Below are positions 23,082 to 33,039 of a DNA stretch of 36,802 bases, piece by piece (position 1 is the first letter of the stretch; each line of letters opens with the position of its first letter). Source of the DNA: Oscillibacter sp. (lineage in GTDB: Bacteria; Bacillota; Clostridia; Oscillospirales; Oscillospiraceae). The notes beneath the pieces are model-generated. The model was not told the origin of the DNA. It searched no databases and saw nothing but the letters and a program-made list of their open reading frames with translations. The stretch spans positions 1-36,802 of the forward strand of contig JAFUNB010000005.1 in assembly GCA_017482345.1 (NCBI GenBank). Direction: 5' to 3'. A program made the position numbers and the translations under genes.

Positions 23082-24293
23082 ATGGAAGCTCAGTTTCTCT
23101 ATTTGGCTATCGCGTTCTGTACGATCATCGCTCTGCTGGCCCTCCACCGCCCCCTCTACCAGTCCATTCTGGGTGGCTTACTGGTGACAGCGGTGCTGTA
23201 CCGAATCCCGCCGGTGCAGTGGTTGCTGCTGACACTGCGGGTGTTCACGGACTGGAGCTCCTGCTCCGTGCTGGTGTCGCTGTATCTCATCACCTATCTG
23301 CAGCGAGCGCTGGAGGCCCGCAACCAGATCAAGCTGGCCCAGCAGGACTTAAACGGCCTATTCCATAACCGCCGGGTCAACGCCACCGGCGCGCCGCTGT
23401 TCATCGGCCTGCTGCCCTCCGCCGCGGCCATGATCCTGTGCGGCGACATTGTGAAAGACGCCACCGAAGGGTATCTGGACCGGAAGGAGCAGGCCTTTGT
23501 CACCAGCTGGCTGCGCCACGTGCCGGAGAGCATCCTGCCCACCTATTCCGGCGTGCTGCTGATGACCTCCCTGTCTCAGGTGCCCATCTCCAAATTCATG
23601 CTGGGCATGCTGCCGCCCACCATCATTCTGGTGCTGCTGGGCTACATTCCCTATATTCGCCGCCTGCCCAAGGATCCCGGCACGGAGAAAAGCACCGACC
23701 GCCGCAAGGACGCCCTGCATCTGGTGCAGCACCTGTGGTCCTTCCTGCTGATTTTGACGCTGATCCTGCTGTTTGACATGCAGGTGGTGACATCCATGGT
23801 GGTGACCATCGCCGCCGTCGCCGTGGTGTACCGGTTCAAGGCCGGGAACCTCGTCCGCATGGCCCGCTCCGCTTTTGAGATGCGGCTGCTGGTGAATACG
23901 TTCCTGGTGCTGGTGCTGAAGGAATTCATCGGCTACACCGGCGTGCTGGAGGATCTACCCACAGCTCTGTCCGCCCTGCCCATTCCCATGTATCTGATCT
24001 TCGCCCTGCTGTTTTTCGTGGGCGGCATCATCAGCGGCGCCGGCGGCATCATCGCGCTGGGCACGCCGCTGGCCTTCGCGGCTCTGCCGGACGGCGGAAT
24101 GCCTCTGATGGTCCTGCTCATGTGCATGTCCCATGCGGCCAGCCAGATCTCTCCCACCCATGTGTGTCTGGTGGTGGCGGCGGAATATTACGACGTCACC
24201 ATGGGCGATCTCATCAAAAAGAGTATCCCCTACTCCCTGTTGTTCGTAGTGATCTCTATCGGTTATTACCTGTTATCCATCCATCTGTTCTGA
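23082..24293 (+). CDS. DUF401 family integral membrane protein
   Basis: A 403-residue protein with about ten hydrophobic segments. It matches the DUF401/TIGR00529 family of ion-transporter-like membrane proteins: an N-terminal FLYLAIAFCTIIALLAL segment, a conserved GLLPSAAAMILCGDIVKD loop, HVPESILPTYSGVLL and a C-terminal MCMSHAASQISPTHVCL motif that may line a substrate path. Probable carrier of unknown specificity. The ATG at 23082 has GGGAG ten bases upstream; the frame extends to a TTG at 23073 without room for a ribosome site. Single-gene transcript with its own promoter and terminator. Confidence 0.88.
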   Translation: MEAQFLYLAIAFCTIIALLALHRPLYQSILGGLLVTAVLYRIPPVQWLLLTLRVFTDWSSCSVLVSLYLITYLQRALEARNQIKLAQQDLNGLFHNRRVNATGAPLFIGLLPSAAAMILCGDIVKDATEGYLDRKEQAFVTSWLRHVPESILPTYSGVLLMTSLSQVPISKFMLGMLPPTIILVLLGYIPYIRRLPKDPGTEKSTDRRKDALHLVQHLWSFLLILTLILLFDMQVVTSMVVTIAAVAVVYRFKAGNLVRMARSAFEMRLLVNTFLVLVLKEFIGYTGVLEDLPTALSALPIPMYLIFALLFFVGGIISGAGGIIALGTPLAFAALPDGGMPLMVLLMCMSHAASQISPTHVCLVVAAEYYDVTMGDLIKKSIPYSLLFVVISIGYYLLSIHLF

Positions 24294-24297
24294 GAAG

Positions 24298-24332
24298 AAA
24301 CGGCCCGCGGAATCCTCCGCGGGCCGTTTTTT
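24298..24332. terminator. Bidirectional terminator between DUF401 gene and def
   Basis: Perfect 11-bp stem CGGCCCGCGGA / TCCGCGGGCCG (24301-24311 with 24316-24326), extended by AAA/TTT and followed by T; serves both converging genes. Confidence 0.9.
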
Positions 24333-24334
24333 GT

Positions 24335-24751
24335 TCAGATCAGGATGCCGTTGCAGTGGTCGATCTCATGCTGGATGATCTGGGCGGGCCAGCCGGTAAA
24401 CGTTTTGAGGCGCACCTGCAGCTGCTCGTTCTGATAGCGCACCTTGATGGTGCGGAAGCGTTTTGTTTGCCGCACGCCGGGAAGGCTCAGGCAGCCCTCC
24501 TCCGTCTGGTACGGCTCGCTGCACTTCACGATCTCGGGGTTGAACATGACCATGTCCGTGCCCTCGTTGTCAAAGATGATGACCCGCTTGGCCACGCCGA
24601 TCATATTGGCCGCCATGCCCACGCAGCCATCCCGGTGGGCCGAGAGCGTATCCCGCAGATCCTGCGCCAGATACAGGTCCTCCGCCGTGGCGGGGGCAGA
24701 TTTTCGCCCCAGGAAAATGGGGTCTTTCATGATGGGTCTGATCATACGCAT
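24335..24751 (-). CDS. def: Peptide deformylase (variant motif 1)
   Basis: A 138-residue peptide deformylase, which removes the N-formyl group of nascent proteins. Motif 2 EEGCLSLPG (metal Cys) and motif 3 QHEIDHCNG (both metal His, catalytic Glu) are intact. Motif 1 reads GMAANMIG where the canonical enzyme has GLAAPQIG, so the Gln that helps form the oxyanion hole is Met. Short deformylase-like proteins of this type are known in Firmicutes. The start overlaps the end of mutT by 10 bases, indicating coupled translation. The change in motif 1 may lower or alter activity. Confidence 0.9.
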   Translation of the reverse strand: MRMIRPIMKDPIFLGRKSAPATAEDLYLAQDLRDTLSAHRDGCVGMAANMIGVAKRVIIFDNEGTDMVMFNPEIVKCSEPYQTEEGCLSLPGVRQTKRFRTIKVRYQNEQLQVRLKTFTGWPAQIIQHEIDHCNGILI

Positions 24752-25128
24752 CTCAGCCTTTCCAAAAATGATTGATCGGCAGGGCTGAAGGGATAGTCCG
24801 CCGCCTCCTTAAGCGTCATCCAGCGGATGTCATGGTGCTCCAGCGCCCGGGGCTCTCCCTCCGCCACGGTGGCTTCCAGCAGCGTCAGATGCACCGTCAC
24901 GTCCGGGTATTCGTGCACCACGTCCATGAGGGGCTTGCCCACGGCCAGCGTCACCGCCAGCTCCTCCCGGCACTCCCGGACAAGGGCCTCCGCCAGCGTC
25001 TCACCCGGCTCTACCTTGCCGCCCACGAACTCCCACGTCAGGCCCCGGGCCTTGTGGGGCGGGCGCTGGCAGGCCAGAAACTTCTCTTTCTCACCGCCCC
25101 AGATTAGGGCGGCCACCACTTCCATCAT
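24742..25128 (-). CDS. mutT: Nudix hydrolase (MutT / 8-oxo-dGTP diphosphatase-like)
   Basis: A 128-residue Nudix protein. The Nudix box is complete: GKVEPGETLAEALVREC followed by REELAV. The preceding sequence VVAALIWGGEKEKFLACQRP and length fit the MutT group, which hydrolyses oxidised nucleotides such as 8-oxo-dGTP. The frame continues upstream to 25221 but that part crosses the mscS terminator, so the start is one of the two adjacent ATG codons at 25128 or 25125. It overlaps def by 10 bases. Confidence 0.9.
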   Translation of the reverse strand: MMEVVAALIWGGEKEKFLACQRPPHKARGLTWEFVGGKVEPGETLAEALVRECREELAVTLAVGKPLMDVVHEYPDVTVHLTLLEATVAEGEPRALEHHDIRWMTLKEAADYPFSPADQSFLERLRCV

Positions 25129-25172
25129 CTGCTGCACCGGCCTTTCCTTTGTTTTCCCGCCCAGTATAGCAC

Positions 25173-25207
25173 AAAAAAAGCGCCTGCGGAAGTCCGCAGG
25201 CGCTTTT
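25173..25207 (-). terminator. Terminator of mscS transcript
   Basis: Stem AAAAGCGCCTGCGG / CCGCAGGCGCTTTT (25176-25189 with 25194-25207), followed on the minus strand by a T run; lies between mscS and mutT. Confidence 0.92.
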
Positions 25208-25221
25208 CTATGTAGCCGCAA

Positions 25222-26037
25222 TTACTTGTCGCCGATGACGCGGAAGGCGGGAGCCTGCACGCCGGCAGCACCCAGGGCCTCGGTGATGCCCTGAGTCAGG
25301 TCGAAGTACACGTCCCAGTAATCGGCGTTATTGCACCAGACGCGGCCGGCGAACTGCATGGAGTCGTTGGTGCCGCCGGACAGACGGGCGAAGGGAGCCT
25401 TGTCGCCCTCCTTCATGACCTTCTCGTGCTTGGCCATGACGCCCAGCATGATCTCCTGAACCTTACGGGGATCCTCGCCCTTGGCGCAGCTGAAGGACAG
25501 GTCCACGCGGCGGGTCTCCTCGGCGGAGTAATCCACCACGTTGCTGTTCATCAGGCTGCCGTTGGGCACGGTGATACGCTTGTTGTCGGGGGTGATCAGA
25601 ACGGTGTAGAACAGAGTCAGCTCGGTGACGGTGCCGGAGACGCCGGCGGCGTCCACATAGTCGCCCAGCTTGAAAGGCTTGAAGATCAGCAGCATAATGC
25701 CGCCGGCCAGGTTGCTCAGGGCGCCCTGCAGGGCCAGACCCACGGCAACACCGCAGGAGGCCACAGCTGCCACGATGGAGCTGGTCTCAACACCCAGAAT
25801 CCCGATGATGGAGATGAACAGCAGGGCGAACAGGCCCAGCTTCACAGCGCTGCGGGCAAAGGTCTGCACGGCGCCGTCCAGCTCGGCGAAGCGCTTGCTC
25901 TTCACCATCAGATTCACGACCTTGCCGATGAGCCACTTGCCCACCAGATACACGATCAGCGCAAACACGATCTTGCCGATCAGGGGCAGCAGCAGGCTGC
26001 CGAGACCGGCAGTAGCCATAATCAGAGAGTTAGACAT
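25222..26037 (-). CDS. mscS: Small-conductance mechanosensitive channel (MscS family)
   Basis: A 271-residue inner-membrane channel that opens under membrane tension to release solutes during osmotic downshock. Three transmembrane segments (about 12-38, 60-80, 85-110) precede the pore helix ASCGVAVGLALQGALSNLAGGIMLLI, which carries the Gly/Ala packing pattern of MscS TM3, and the cytoplasmic beta domain (FKLGDYVDAAGVSGTVTEL, ITVPNGSLMNSNVVDYS). The ATG has GAGGAAAA upstream. It follows ligA by 19 bases and may share its transcript, ending at the 25173-25207 terminator. Confidence 0.95.
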   Translation of the reverse strand: MSNSLIMATAGLGSLLLPLIGKIVFALIVYLVGKWLIGKVVNLMVKSKRFAELDGAVQTFARSAVKLGLFALLFISIIGILGVETSSIVAAVASCGVAVGLALQGALSNLAGGIMLLIFKPFKLGDYVDAAGVSGTVTELTLFYTVLITPDNKRITVPNGSLMNSNVVDYSAEETRRVDLSFSCAKGEDPRKVQEIMLGVMAKHEKVMKEGDKAPFARLSGGTNDSMQFAGRVWCNNADYWDVYFDLTQGITEALGAAGVQAPAFRVIGDK

Positions 26038-26056
26038 AATTTTTCCTCGCTTTCGA

Positions 26057-28042
<1,986 letters not shown>

Positions 28043-28747
28043 TCAACTTCCATTCAGGATATAGTCTTTCAAATCTTCTCCGTAGGTCTCCGGCGATGTG
28101 GCAAAATACGTATACGTCTCCGGTACAGAGCCTACGATGACGGTCTCCGCCACGATGAAGGAGTTTGACACCTTCGTGGCGGTGGTAAAGCCCGGCAGCA
28201 GTACGCTGACGGACACATCGATGCTCAGAATGATCTGGTGCTTGGTCTGGTTGATGCCGGCGGCGGTAAAATCGTTGCGGAAATTGGCCTCCGAGGAGCC
28301 AAGCGTCTCCATGCGCACCGTAATGCGGGGTCCGCGGCCCGCCAGCAGCGCGGAGCCGGTCAGGGTGCCGATGGGAATGGACAGCTCCCTTGCCGACACC
28401 TGCCCCACCCGGGTCAGGACGGTGTCCAGAATCTCGGACTGCAGGTGGTTAAAGGCGGCCATATTGCTGCGGACCGCCGTGATCCTTCCCTCGGTGTCCT
28501 TTTCAAAGGAGACCAGGCCATCGTACTGCAGCTCGCCCTGCTCGATGGCCTCATACACCGCCTCGGACACAATGCGGGTCACGGTGTTGGACACCCGTGT
28601 GGCCGCAAGGCTTGCCAGCAGCGGCCGCATCTGGGTGGTGGCCACCATGGTCACCGTCAGCGCGGCGGCGGTGATGAGCACAGCCAGCGCAAGCAGCATT
28701 TGCCGCCGGCTGAAGCGGCGGCGGTTGTAGAAAAAGCCCCGTCTCAC
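28043..28747 (-). CDS. yunB: Sporulation protein YunB
   Basis: A 234-residue protein with one N-terminal transmembrane segment (about 17-38), then the YunB signature region: NTVTRIVSEAVYEAI, LVSFEKDTEGRITAVRSNM, IPIGTLTGSALLAGRGPRI and HQIILSIDVSVSVLLPGF. YunB is a mother-cell protein needed for normal sporulation in B. subtilis; its molecular role is not defined. The frame opens with a GTG at 28756, but GGGAGGGG directly abuts it; the GTG at 28747 is nine bases downstream of that site and is preferred. It is upstream of ligA by 9 bases. Confidence 0.9.
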   Translation of the reverse strand: MRRGFFYNRRRFSRRQMLLALAVLITAAALTVTMVATTQMRPLLASLAATRVSNTVTRIVSEAVYEAIEQGELQYDGLVSFEKDTEGRITAVRSNMAAFNHLQSEILDTVLTRVGQVSARELSIPIGTLTGSALLAGRGPRITVRMETLGSSEANFRNDFTAAGINQTKHQIILSIDVSVSVLLPGFTTATKVSNSFIVAETVIVGSVPETYTYFATSPETYGEDLKDYILNGS

Positions 28748-28795
28748 GGGCCTCACCCCCTCCCGCCATGGTATGCGGTCAGGGGTTGGACTTAT

Positions 28796-30172
28796 TTATT
28801 GCTGGGCGTTGACGATACTTTTAAAGACCTGTCCCCGCTCCATGAAGTTTTTGAACCGGTCGAAGGAGGTGCTGGCGGGAGACAGGATCACCACGTCGCC
28901 CTCCACGGCACGGCTGCGTGCCAGGGCCACCGCCTCGTGGTAGTCCGCCACGTCGATGATCTCCAAGCCGGCGTAGTTCTCCGCCTTCTCCACGCTCTTG
29001 CGGATGACGCCTGCCGTGGCGCCGCACAGGAGCAGCAGCTTCACATGCTCGTTGACCTCGGGGCCCAGCTCGTCGTAGGAGATGCCCTTGTCCTTGCCGC
29101 CGGCGATGAGGATCAGCTTCTGGTCGAAGGACTTCAGGCCGGCGATGGTGCGGCTGGGACTGGAGGCAATGGAGTCGTTGTACCAGCGGACGCCGTCCAG
29201 CGTGCGGATCAGCTCGATGCGGTGTTCCACGCCGCCGAACTCCCGGGCAAAGTCCCGGATGATCTCGTCGGGCACGAGACCGTCCACGGCGGCGATGGCC
29301 GCCAAATAGTTCTCCACGTTATGGGTACCGGGCAGCTTGATGTCGGAAGTCTGCATGACCTCCCGCTCCGCCCCGTTATGGCGGGCGATGATGGCCGTTC
29401 CCCGCAGGAACACACCATCCTCCAGTTCCACTTTCCGGGAGAAGAGGCGGGCGCGTCCGGCAGCTCTGCCAGCTTCCTCGGCGGTGATGGCATTGTCGGC
29501 GTTGAATACGGCAATATCTTCTGCCGTTTGATGTGTAAAGATATTTTCCTTTGCAGTAATATACTCCGCAAAATCCTTATGGACATCCAGATGGTTGGGG
29601 GCCATGTTGGTGATGACGGCCGTTTGTGGGCTGTGGGTCATGGTCATCAGCTGGAAGCTGGACAGCTCCAGCACGGCGATGTCGTCCTGTCGCATCTCCC
29701 CCGTCTCCGCCAGCAGCGGATGGCCGATGTTGCCACCCAGGTGGACGGTGCGGCCGGCCTTGCGCAGCAACGACGCGATGATGGTGGTGGTAGTGGTCTT
29801 TCCGTCCGAGCCGGTCACGGCGATCTTCGGGCAGGGGCAGACCTCAAAAAAGACTTCCATCTCGCTTGTCAGCGTGCTGTCCCGCTCCACGGCGGCAGTC
29901 AGCTCCGGCAGGTCCGGGCGCATGCCGGGGGTGCGGAAGATGATGTCCTGATCCAGACCCTGCAGATAGCCCTCGCCCAGCTGCAGGCGGCAGCCCATGG
30001 CTTCGACCTTGTCCGCATAGTCGCCCAGGGCGGCCCGCTCCTGCCGGTCGCAGGCGGTGACACTTACGCCCCGGCGCAGCAGCAGCTCGATGAGGGGGCG
30101 GTTGGACACGCCGATGCCGATAACAGCCACGGTCTTATCCTGCAAAGACGCCAGATATTCCTCGAATTTCAT
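28796..30172 (-). CDS. murD: UDP-N-acetylmuramoyl-L-alanine--D-glutamate ligase
   Basis: A 458-residue Mur ligase that adds D-glutamate to UDP-MurNAc-L-alanine in peptidoglycan synthesis. The N-terminal UDP-binding region (VAVIGIGVSNRPLIELL), the ATP loop VTGSDGKTTTTT (about 113-124), LELSSFQL, NMAPNHLDVH and the C-terminal HRIELIRTLDGVRWYNDSIASSPS signature are all present. AAGGAG precedes the ATG, and a sigma-A-type promoter lies 54-82 bases upstream. No other mur or division gene follows, unlike the usual dcw cluster. Confidence 0.97.
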   Translation of the reverse strand: MKFEEYLASLQDKTVAVIGIGVSNRPLIELLLRRGVSVTACDRQERAALGDYADKVEAMGCRLQLGEGYLQGLDQDIIFRTPGMRPDLPELTAAVERDSTLTSEMEVFFEVCPCPKIAVTGSDGKTTTTTIIASLLRKAGRTVHLGGNIGHPLLAETGEMRQDDIAVLELSSFQLMTMTHSPQTAVITNMAPNHLDVHKDFAEYITAKENIFTHQTAEDIAVFNADNAITAEEAGRAAGRARLFSRKVELEDGVFLRGTAIIARHNGAEREVMQTSDIKLPGTHNVENYLAAIAAVDGLVPDEIIRDFAREFGGVEHRIELIRTLDGVRWYNDSIASSPSRTIAGLKSFDQKLILIAGGKDKGISYDELGPEVNEHVKLLLLCGATAGVIRKSVEKAENYAGLEIIDVADYHEAVALARSRAVEGDVVILSPASTSFDRFKNFMERGQVFKSIVNAQQ

Positions 30173-30225
30173 AGGATCGCTCCTTATAGCAAATCGTTTT
30201 CGCGCGATGTTCTCATACAGGGTTC

Positions 30226-30254
30226 ATTATAGCGCAGACGGCCGGAAATTACAA
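30226..30254 (-). promoter_or_regulatory. Promoter of murD
   Basis: Minus strand TTGTAA (30249-30254), 17-base spacer, perfect TATAAT (30226-30231). Confidence 0.75.
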
Positions 30255-30291
30255 CGGTTGGATTATCCCTCCATGTCTGTCGTCCCGCATG

Positions 30292-30320
30292 TTGATAGGC
30301 ACAGCGCCCTGTGGTAAAAT
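30292..30320 (+). promoter_or_regulatory. Promoter of the small leader gene upstream of rnpB
   Basis: TTGATA (30292-30297), 17-base spacer, TAAAAT (30315-30320). Confidence 0.7.
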
Positions 30321-30356
30321 GAATCACACAAACTTGAATTCCGGGGAGGCGTGAAC

Positions 30357-30431
30357 ATGAACGTCAGAGACGCCCAAAGATTGAGAAATACACTGATGCT
30401 TGTTGGCATCCTGATTATGTTTGGGGGATGA
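30357..30431 (+). CDS. 24-residue hydrophobic small protein upstream of rnpB
   Basis: A short frame beginning MNVRDAQRLRNTLMLV and ending in a hydrophobic stretch with FGG. GGGGAGG (30343-30349) stands seven bases before the ATG, and a good promoter lies upstream, so translation signals are much better than chance. A charged N-terminus followed by about 12 hydrophobic residues suggests a membrane-associated micro-protein or a leader peptide. It ends 52 bases before the rnpB -35 box. Not recognised as a known family. Confidence 0.5.
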   Translation: MNVRDAQRLRNTLMLVGILIMFGG

Positions 30432-30483
30432 GGATCCGGCGTCCGTCAAACCGGGTGTTCGGTGCGAAAAAGGCGGAAAACCA

Positions 30484-30512
30484 TTGACATTCCCTGCTTA
30501 CTCCTGTAAAAT
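30484..30512 (+). promoter_or_regulatory. Promoter of rnpB
   Basis: TTGACA (30484-30489), 17-base spacer, TAAAAT (30507-30512), with the RNA expected to start about seven bases later. Confidence 0.85.
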
Positions 30513-30518
30513 AATTGC

Positions 30519-31018
30519 CGCGAGTAAGACAGACAGTCGCGGGGCCAGGCCGAAAGGCCGGTCATGAGGAAAGTCCGGGCTCCACAGGGCAAGGATAACG
30601 GGTAACGCCCGCCGAAGGCGACTTCAGGAAAAGTGCAACAGAGATATACCGCCTCGTCGGCGCAAACTTCATATTGTTCAGATTCCCTTGCAACTCCCCC
30701 GTAAAAAATCCCGACGGAACCCAGCGAAGCGGATCCGGAGGGAAGAGGAGACGCAACGGAACGAATGAGACCTGCCGCGCAGCGGCGGGGCAAAGGATGT
30801 GAAGTTTGCGTCGACGAGGTAAGGGTGGAAAAGTGAGGTAAGAGCTCACTCGATGGCTGGAGACTGCCCATCGCTGTAAACTCTATCCGGAGCAACACCG
30901 GTATGGGAGCATATAGGCTTGCCCGGCCGCTCCCGGGGTGGCTTGAGCGCATTGGCAACAGTGCGCCTAGATAGATGACTGTCAAATACAGAACCCGGCT
31001 TACAGTTTTGCTCGCGCT
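30519..31018 (+). ncRNA. rnpB: RNase P RNA (rnpB), with enlarged P12
   Basis: Catalytic RNA of RNase P, which matures tRNA 5' ends. The conserved core GAGGAAAGTCCGGGCTCC (30567-30584), ACAGAGATATACCGCC and the 3' ACAGAACCCGGCTTACA are present, and CGCGAG (30519-30524) pairs with CTCGCG (31011-31016) as helix P1. The pattern is bacterial type A. At about 500 bases it is longer than the E. coli RNA (377). The excess comes from one arm: 30653-30670 pairs with 30801-30818 over 18 bp (one G-U), enclosing about 130 extra bases at the position of P12. Ends are estimated from P1 and from the promoter. Confidence 0.93.
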
Positions 31019-31025
31019 TTGATAT

Positions 31026-31062
31026 GGCCCCTTCCGCGTCAGTACGCGGAGGGGGCTTTTTT
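31026..31062. terminator. Terminator of rnpB, shared with the convergent gene
   Basis: Stem GCCCCTTCCGCG with CGCGGAGGGGGC (31027-31038 with 31045-31056, one G-U), followed by six T. Confidence 0.9.
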
Positions 31063-31066
31063 ATGC

Positions 31067-31375
31067 TCAGATGCCCTCTCCCTCCTGCTGGCGGCGCTTC
31101 TCTTCCTGACGGCGCAGGCGGGCCTCCCGCTGGCTGTGCCACTTGATGGTGTCCCGGGCGATGGTACCGCACATAAACTGCATGACGAAGCGGCTGTTTT
31201 CATCCAGCTCCGGAAACCGTTCCGCCACCTCCTCCCACTTCACAGACGCGTCCTCGGCCACCTCCGCGGCGAAGAAGATGATGGCCGTGATGAGCCATCC
31301 CCTCTGCTCCACCGGAAGCATGAAGAATAGCCGCATGGCGTCGAAGTACAGGACAAAGCTCTTTTTCTCGTTCAT
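31067..31375 (-). CDS. DUF6291-like protein
   Basis: A 102-residue protein starting MNEKKSFVLYFDAMRLFFML. The K-K-S-F-V-L-Y-x-D start, the following Leu-rich helix with EQRGWLITAIIFFAAE and the charged C-terminus (REARLRRQEEKRRQQEGE) resemble DUF6291 proteins, which are common in phage and mobile-element replication regions of Firmicutes. Function unknown. AAAGGAG lies 8 bases before the ATG at 31375; the frame extends further upstream to 31504 without a ribosome site. Confidence 0.7.
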   Translation of the reverse strand: MNEKKSFVLYFDAMRLFFMLPVEQRGWLITAIIFFAAEVAEDASVKWEEVAERFPELDENSRFVMQFMCGTIARDTIKWHSQREARLRRQEEKRRQQEGEGI

Positions 31376-31442
31376 GGAAACAACTCCTTTCACCCTTGGC
31401 TCCCAAAAGGCAAAACGTGTACGAAAACGTACACGCTGAACA

Positions 31443-31538
31443 CAAGTAAATGGTAAAGAAAATGTAAATGTTTCTGTAAAGGTCAACGGTACTGTTATGG
31501 TCATAGTAATGGTGGACGGGTTGTGGAAAATTTTGTGA
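31443..31538 (+). other. Low-complexity GTAAA/GTN-rich stretch, possible remnant of a mobile-element gene
   Basis: An AT-rich stretch with repeated GTAAA and GTN triplets. On the plus strand it reads, without a start codon, V-N-G-K-E-N-V-N-V-S-V-K-V-N-G to a TGA at 31536-31538. Such Val/Asn-rich tails occur in phage replisome-organiser proteins. It lies upstream of the DUF6291-like gene and differs in base composition from its neighbours. Confidence 0.3.
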
Positions 31539-31594
31539 ATAATTGCACAAAACTATTTTTTTGTTGAATCTATATATTGAAGCAGGTGTATAAC

Positions 31595-31644
31595 AGAAAA
31601 AACGCCCCTACATACCGGGTTTGTACCAGTCATGTAAGGACGTT
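31595..31644 (-). terminator. Terminator of the SLH gene
   Basis: AACGTCCTTACAT pairs with ATGTAGGGGCGTT on the minus strand (31632-31644 with 31601-31613, two G-U pairs), followed by a T run at 31602-31597. The G-U pattern fits only the minus-strand RNA. Confidence 0.8.
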
Positions 31645-31675
31645 TCTTTGTTTTTTCAGAATGAGGCACAAGTCC

Positions 31676-32959
31676 TCAGAACTTGTAGACCTTATATGTG
31701 GCGCTGTAGCCGGCGGCGGTGATGGTAACATAGCCGGTTCCGGTCCTGACACTGCGCAGCAGCAGCGTTCCGTTGGGCTGGATCGAGGCTTCCACCGGTG
31801 CGCTGTCGGAAACTGTCACCTGATAGTCGTCGATCTGACGGCCGTCCAGCATGACTTCACACACGAAATAGTCGCTGAAGTTGTCACCCAGTCCGTCTCC
31901 GTCAAAGAATGCCTCGCCCTTCTGCACAAAGTAGAGACCGTTATAGGCTCTCTCGTGCTGGAACGGCAGCGACGTCTTGGTCTTCCCGATGACGGTCTCC
32001 TCCTCCCCCGCATCGTTGATGACGGTTTCCACGGAGGTCACATAATAGACGGAAATGACGGTGAAATCGCCCTTCAGATCCACGGTGAAGGAGCCGTCGG
32101 CGTTTTTGGAAGCTCTGGATGTGGTTCTGCCGTCATTGATGTTTTCAATGACCACATCGTAGTCGGTCACAGGGCTGCCGTCCTTCCAGAAGGGTTCCAC
32201 AATATGCTTCCCCTGCTGGCCGCGCCAGGCCCAGCCCTCTCTCAGCCGCTGGCCGTCAATGACAAAGTACAGGTCCCGGATTTCCTCCTGTGGCTCCAGA
32301 CTCTCCAGCAGCTCCGGAATGTCGGCGTACTGCCGCCTGGTGAACACGCCGTCATTGATCAGCTTCTCCGCCAATGTGGAATCGCTGTCCTTCCGCTTCG
32401 TCTCCAGCGCGGCGGCGCTGATGAGGGCGATGTCGCCCCGCAGGAATGTCTTGCCAGCGGCGGTATAGCGGCCGTCCGTCAGGCCGATTTTGTCGGAAAG
32501 CTCCCAGGCGGTGGAAACCTTGAAATCCTCCCCGGAGACATAGCCCAGCGCCCGCAGGACGAAGGCGATATACTGGTTGGCCTTGATGGGGTTCGTGCCG
32601 CTGTAGGTGGTGGCAGAGGTGCCGTTGGTCAGGCCGTGGGTATACGCATAGCCGATGTAGGGATAGGCCGTCGAACCCTTGGCCACGTCCGTGAAGGGCA
32701 GCTCCCAGGTGCCCGCAAGGGCCTCCTCCTCTTTGCCCAGCAGGCGGACCAGCATGATGATGGCCTGATTGCGGGTGGGCGTTTTTTCAAGGTCGAACAC
32801 CGGCGTGCCGTCCTCGTTGGTTCCCGTTCCCCGGAACAGACCCAGCTCATACAGCGTCTCCGCTGCCAGCTGCTTTTCGGCGCTGACAGCGGCAGCCATC
32901 GGCAAAATGCCGCAGACCAGCACGATGGCCAGCAGCAGGCTTACCAGTTTCTTTTTCAT
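31676..32959 (-). CDS. Secreted SLH-domain protein
   Basis: A 427-residue exported protein. A classical signal peptide (MKKKLVSLLLAIVLVCGILPMAAAVSA) is followed by SLH units: about 30-75 (LYELGLFRGTGTNED, TRNQAIIMLVRLLG), 85-145 (FTDVAKGSTAYPYIGYAYTHGLTNG, IKANQYIAFVLRALGY) and a degenerate third to about 200. The C-terminal half (about 225-427) contains beta-rich repeats ending in a Big-like segment (TGTGYVTITAAGYSATYKV). It should be a wall-bound surface protein of unknown ligand. AAAGGAG precedes the ATG, with its own promoter and terminator. Confidence 0.88.
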   Translation of the reverse strand: MKKKLVSLLLAIVLVCGILPMAAAVSAEKQLAAETLYELGLFRGTGTNEDGTPVFDLEKTPTRNQAIIMLVRLLGKEEEALAGTWELPFTDVAKGSTAYPYIGYAYTHGLTNGTSATTYSGTNPIKANQYIAFVLRALGYVSGEDFKVSTAWELSDKIGLTDGRYTAAGKTFLRGDIALISAAALETKRKDSDSTLAEKLINDGVFTRRQYADIPELLESLEPQEEIRDLYFVIDGQRLREGWAWRGQQGKHIVEPFWKDGSPVTDYDVVIENINDGRTTSRASKNADGSFTVDLKGDFTVISVYYVTSVETVINDAGEEETVIGKTKTSLPFQHERAYNGLYFVQKGEAFFDGDGLGDNFSDYFVCEVMLDGRQIDDYQVTVSDSAPVEASIQPNGTLLLRSVRTGTGYVTITAAGYSATYKVYKF

Positions 32960-32994
32960 AGGGGTGCACTCCTTTCCCGTGATCCTTTGGTTTC

Positions 32995-33022
32995 AGCATA
33001 GCAAATCGGCCGGAAATGTCAA
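32995..33022 (-). promoter_or_regulatory. Promoter of the SLH gene
   Basis: Minus strand TTGACA (33017-33022), 16-base spacer ending in TTTGC, TATGCT (32995-33000), an extended -10 form like that of the element's SLH gene at 7975-8003. Confidence 0.7.
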
Positions 33023-33039
33023 GACGCGGCGGACGTAGA

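Noticed and set aside
28238-30232. 664-residue plus-strand open frame opposite murD and yunB
   Set aside because: Antisense to conserved murD; composition is that of a shadow frame.
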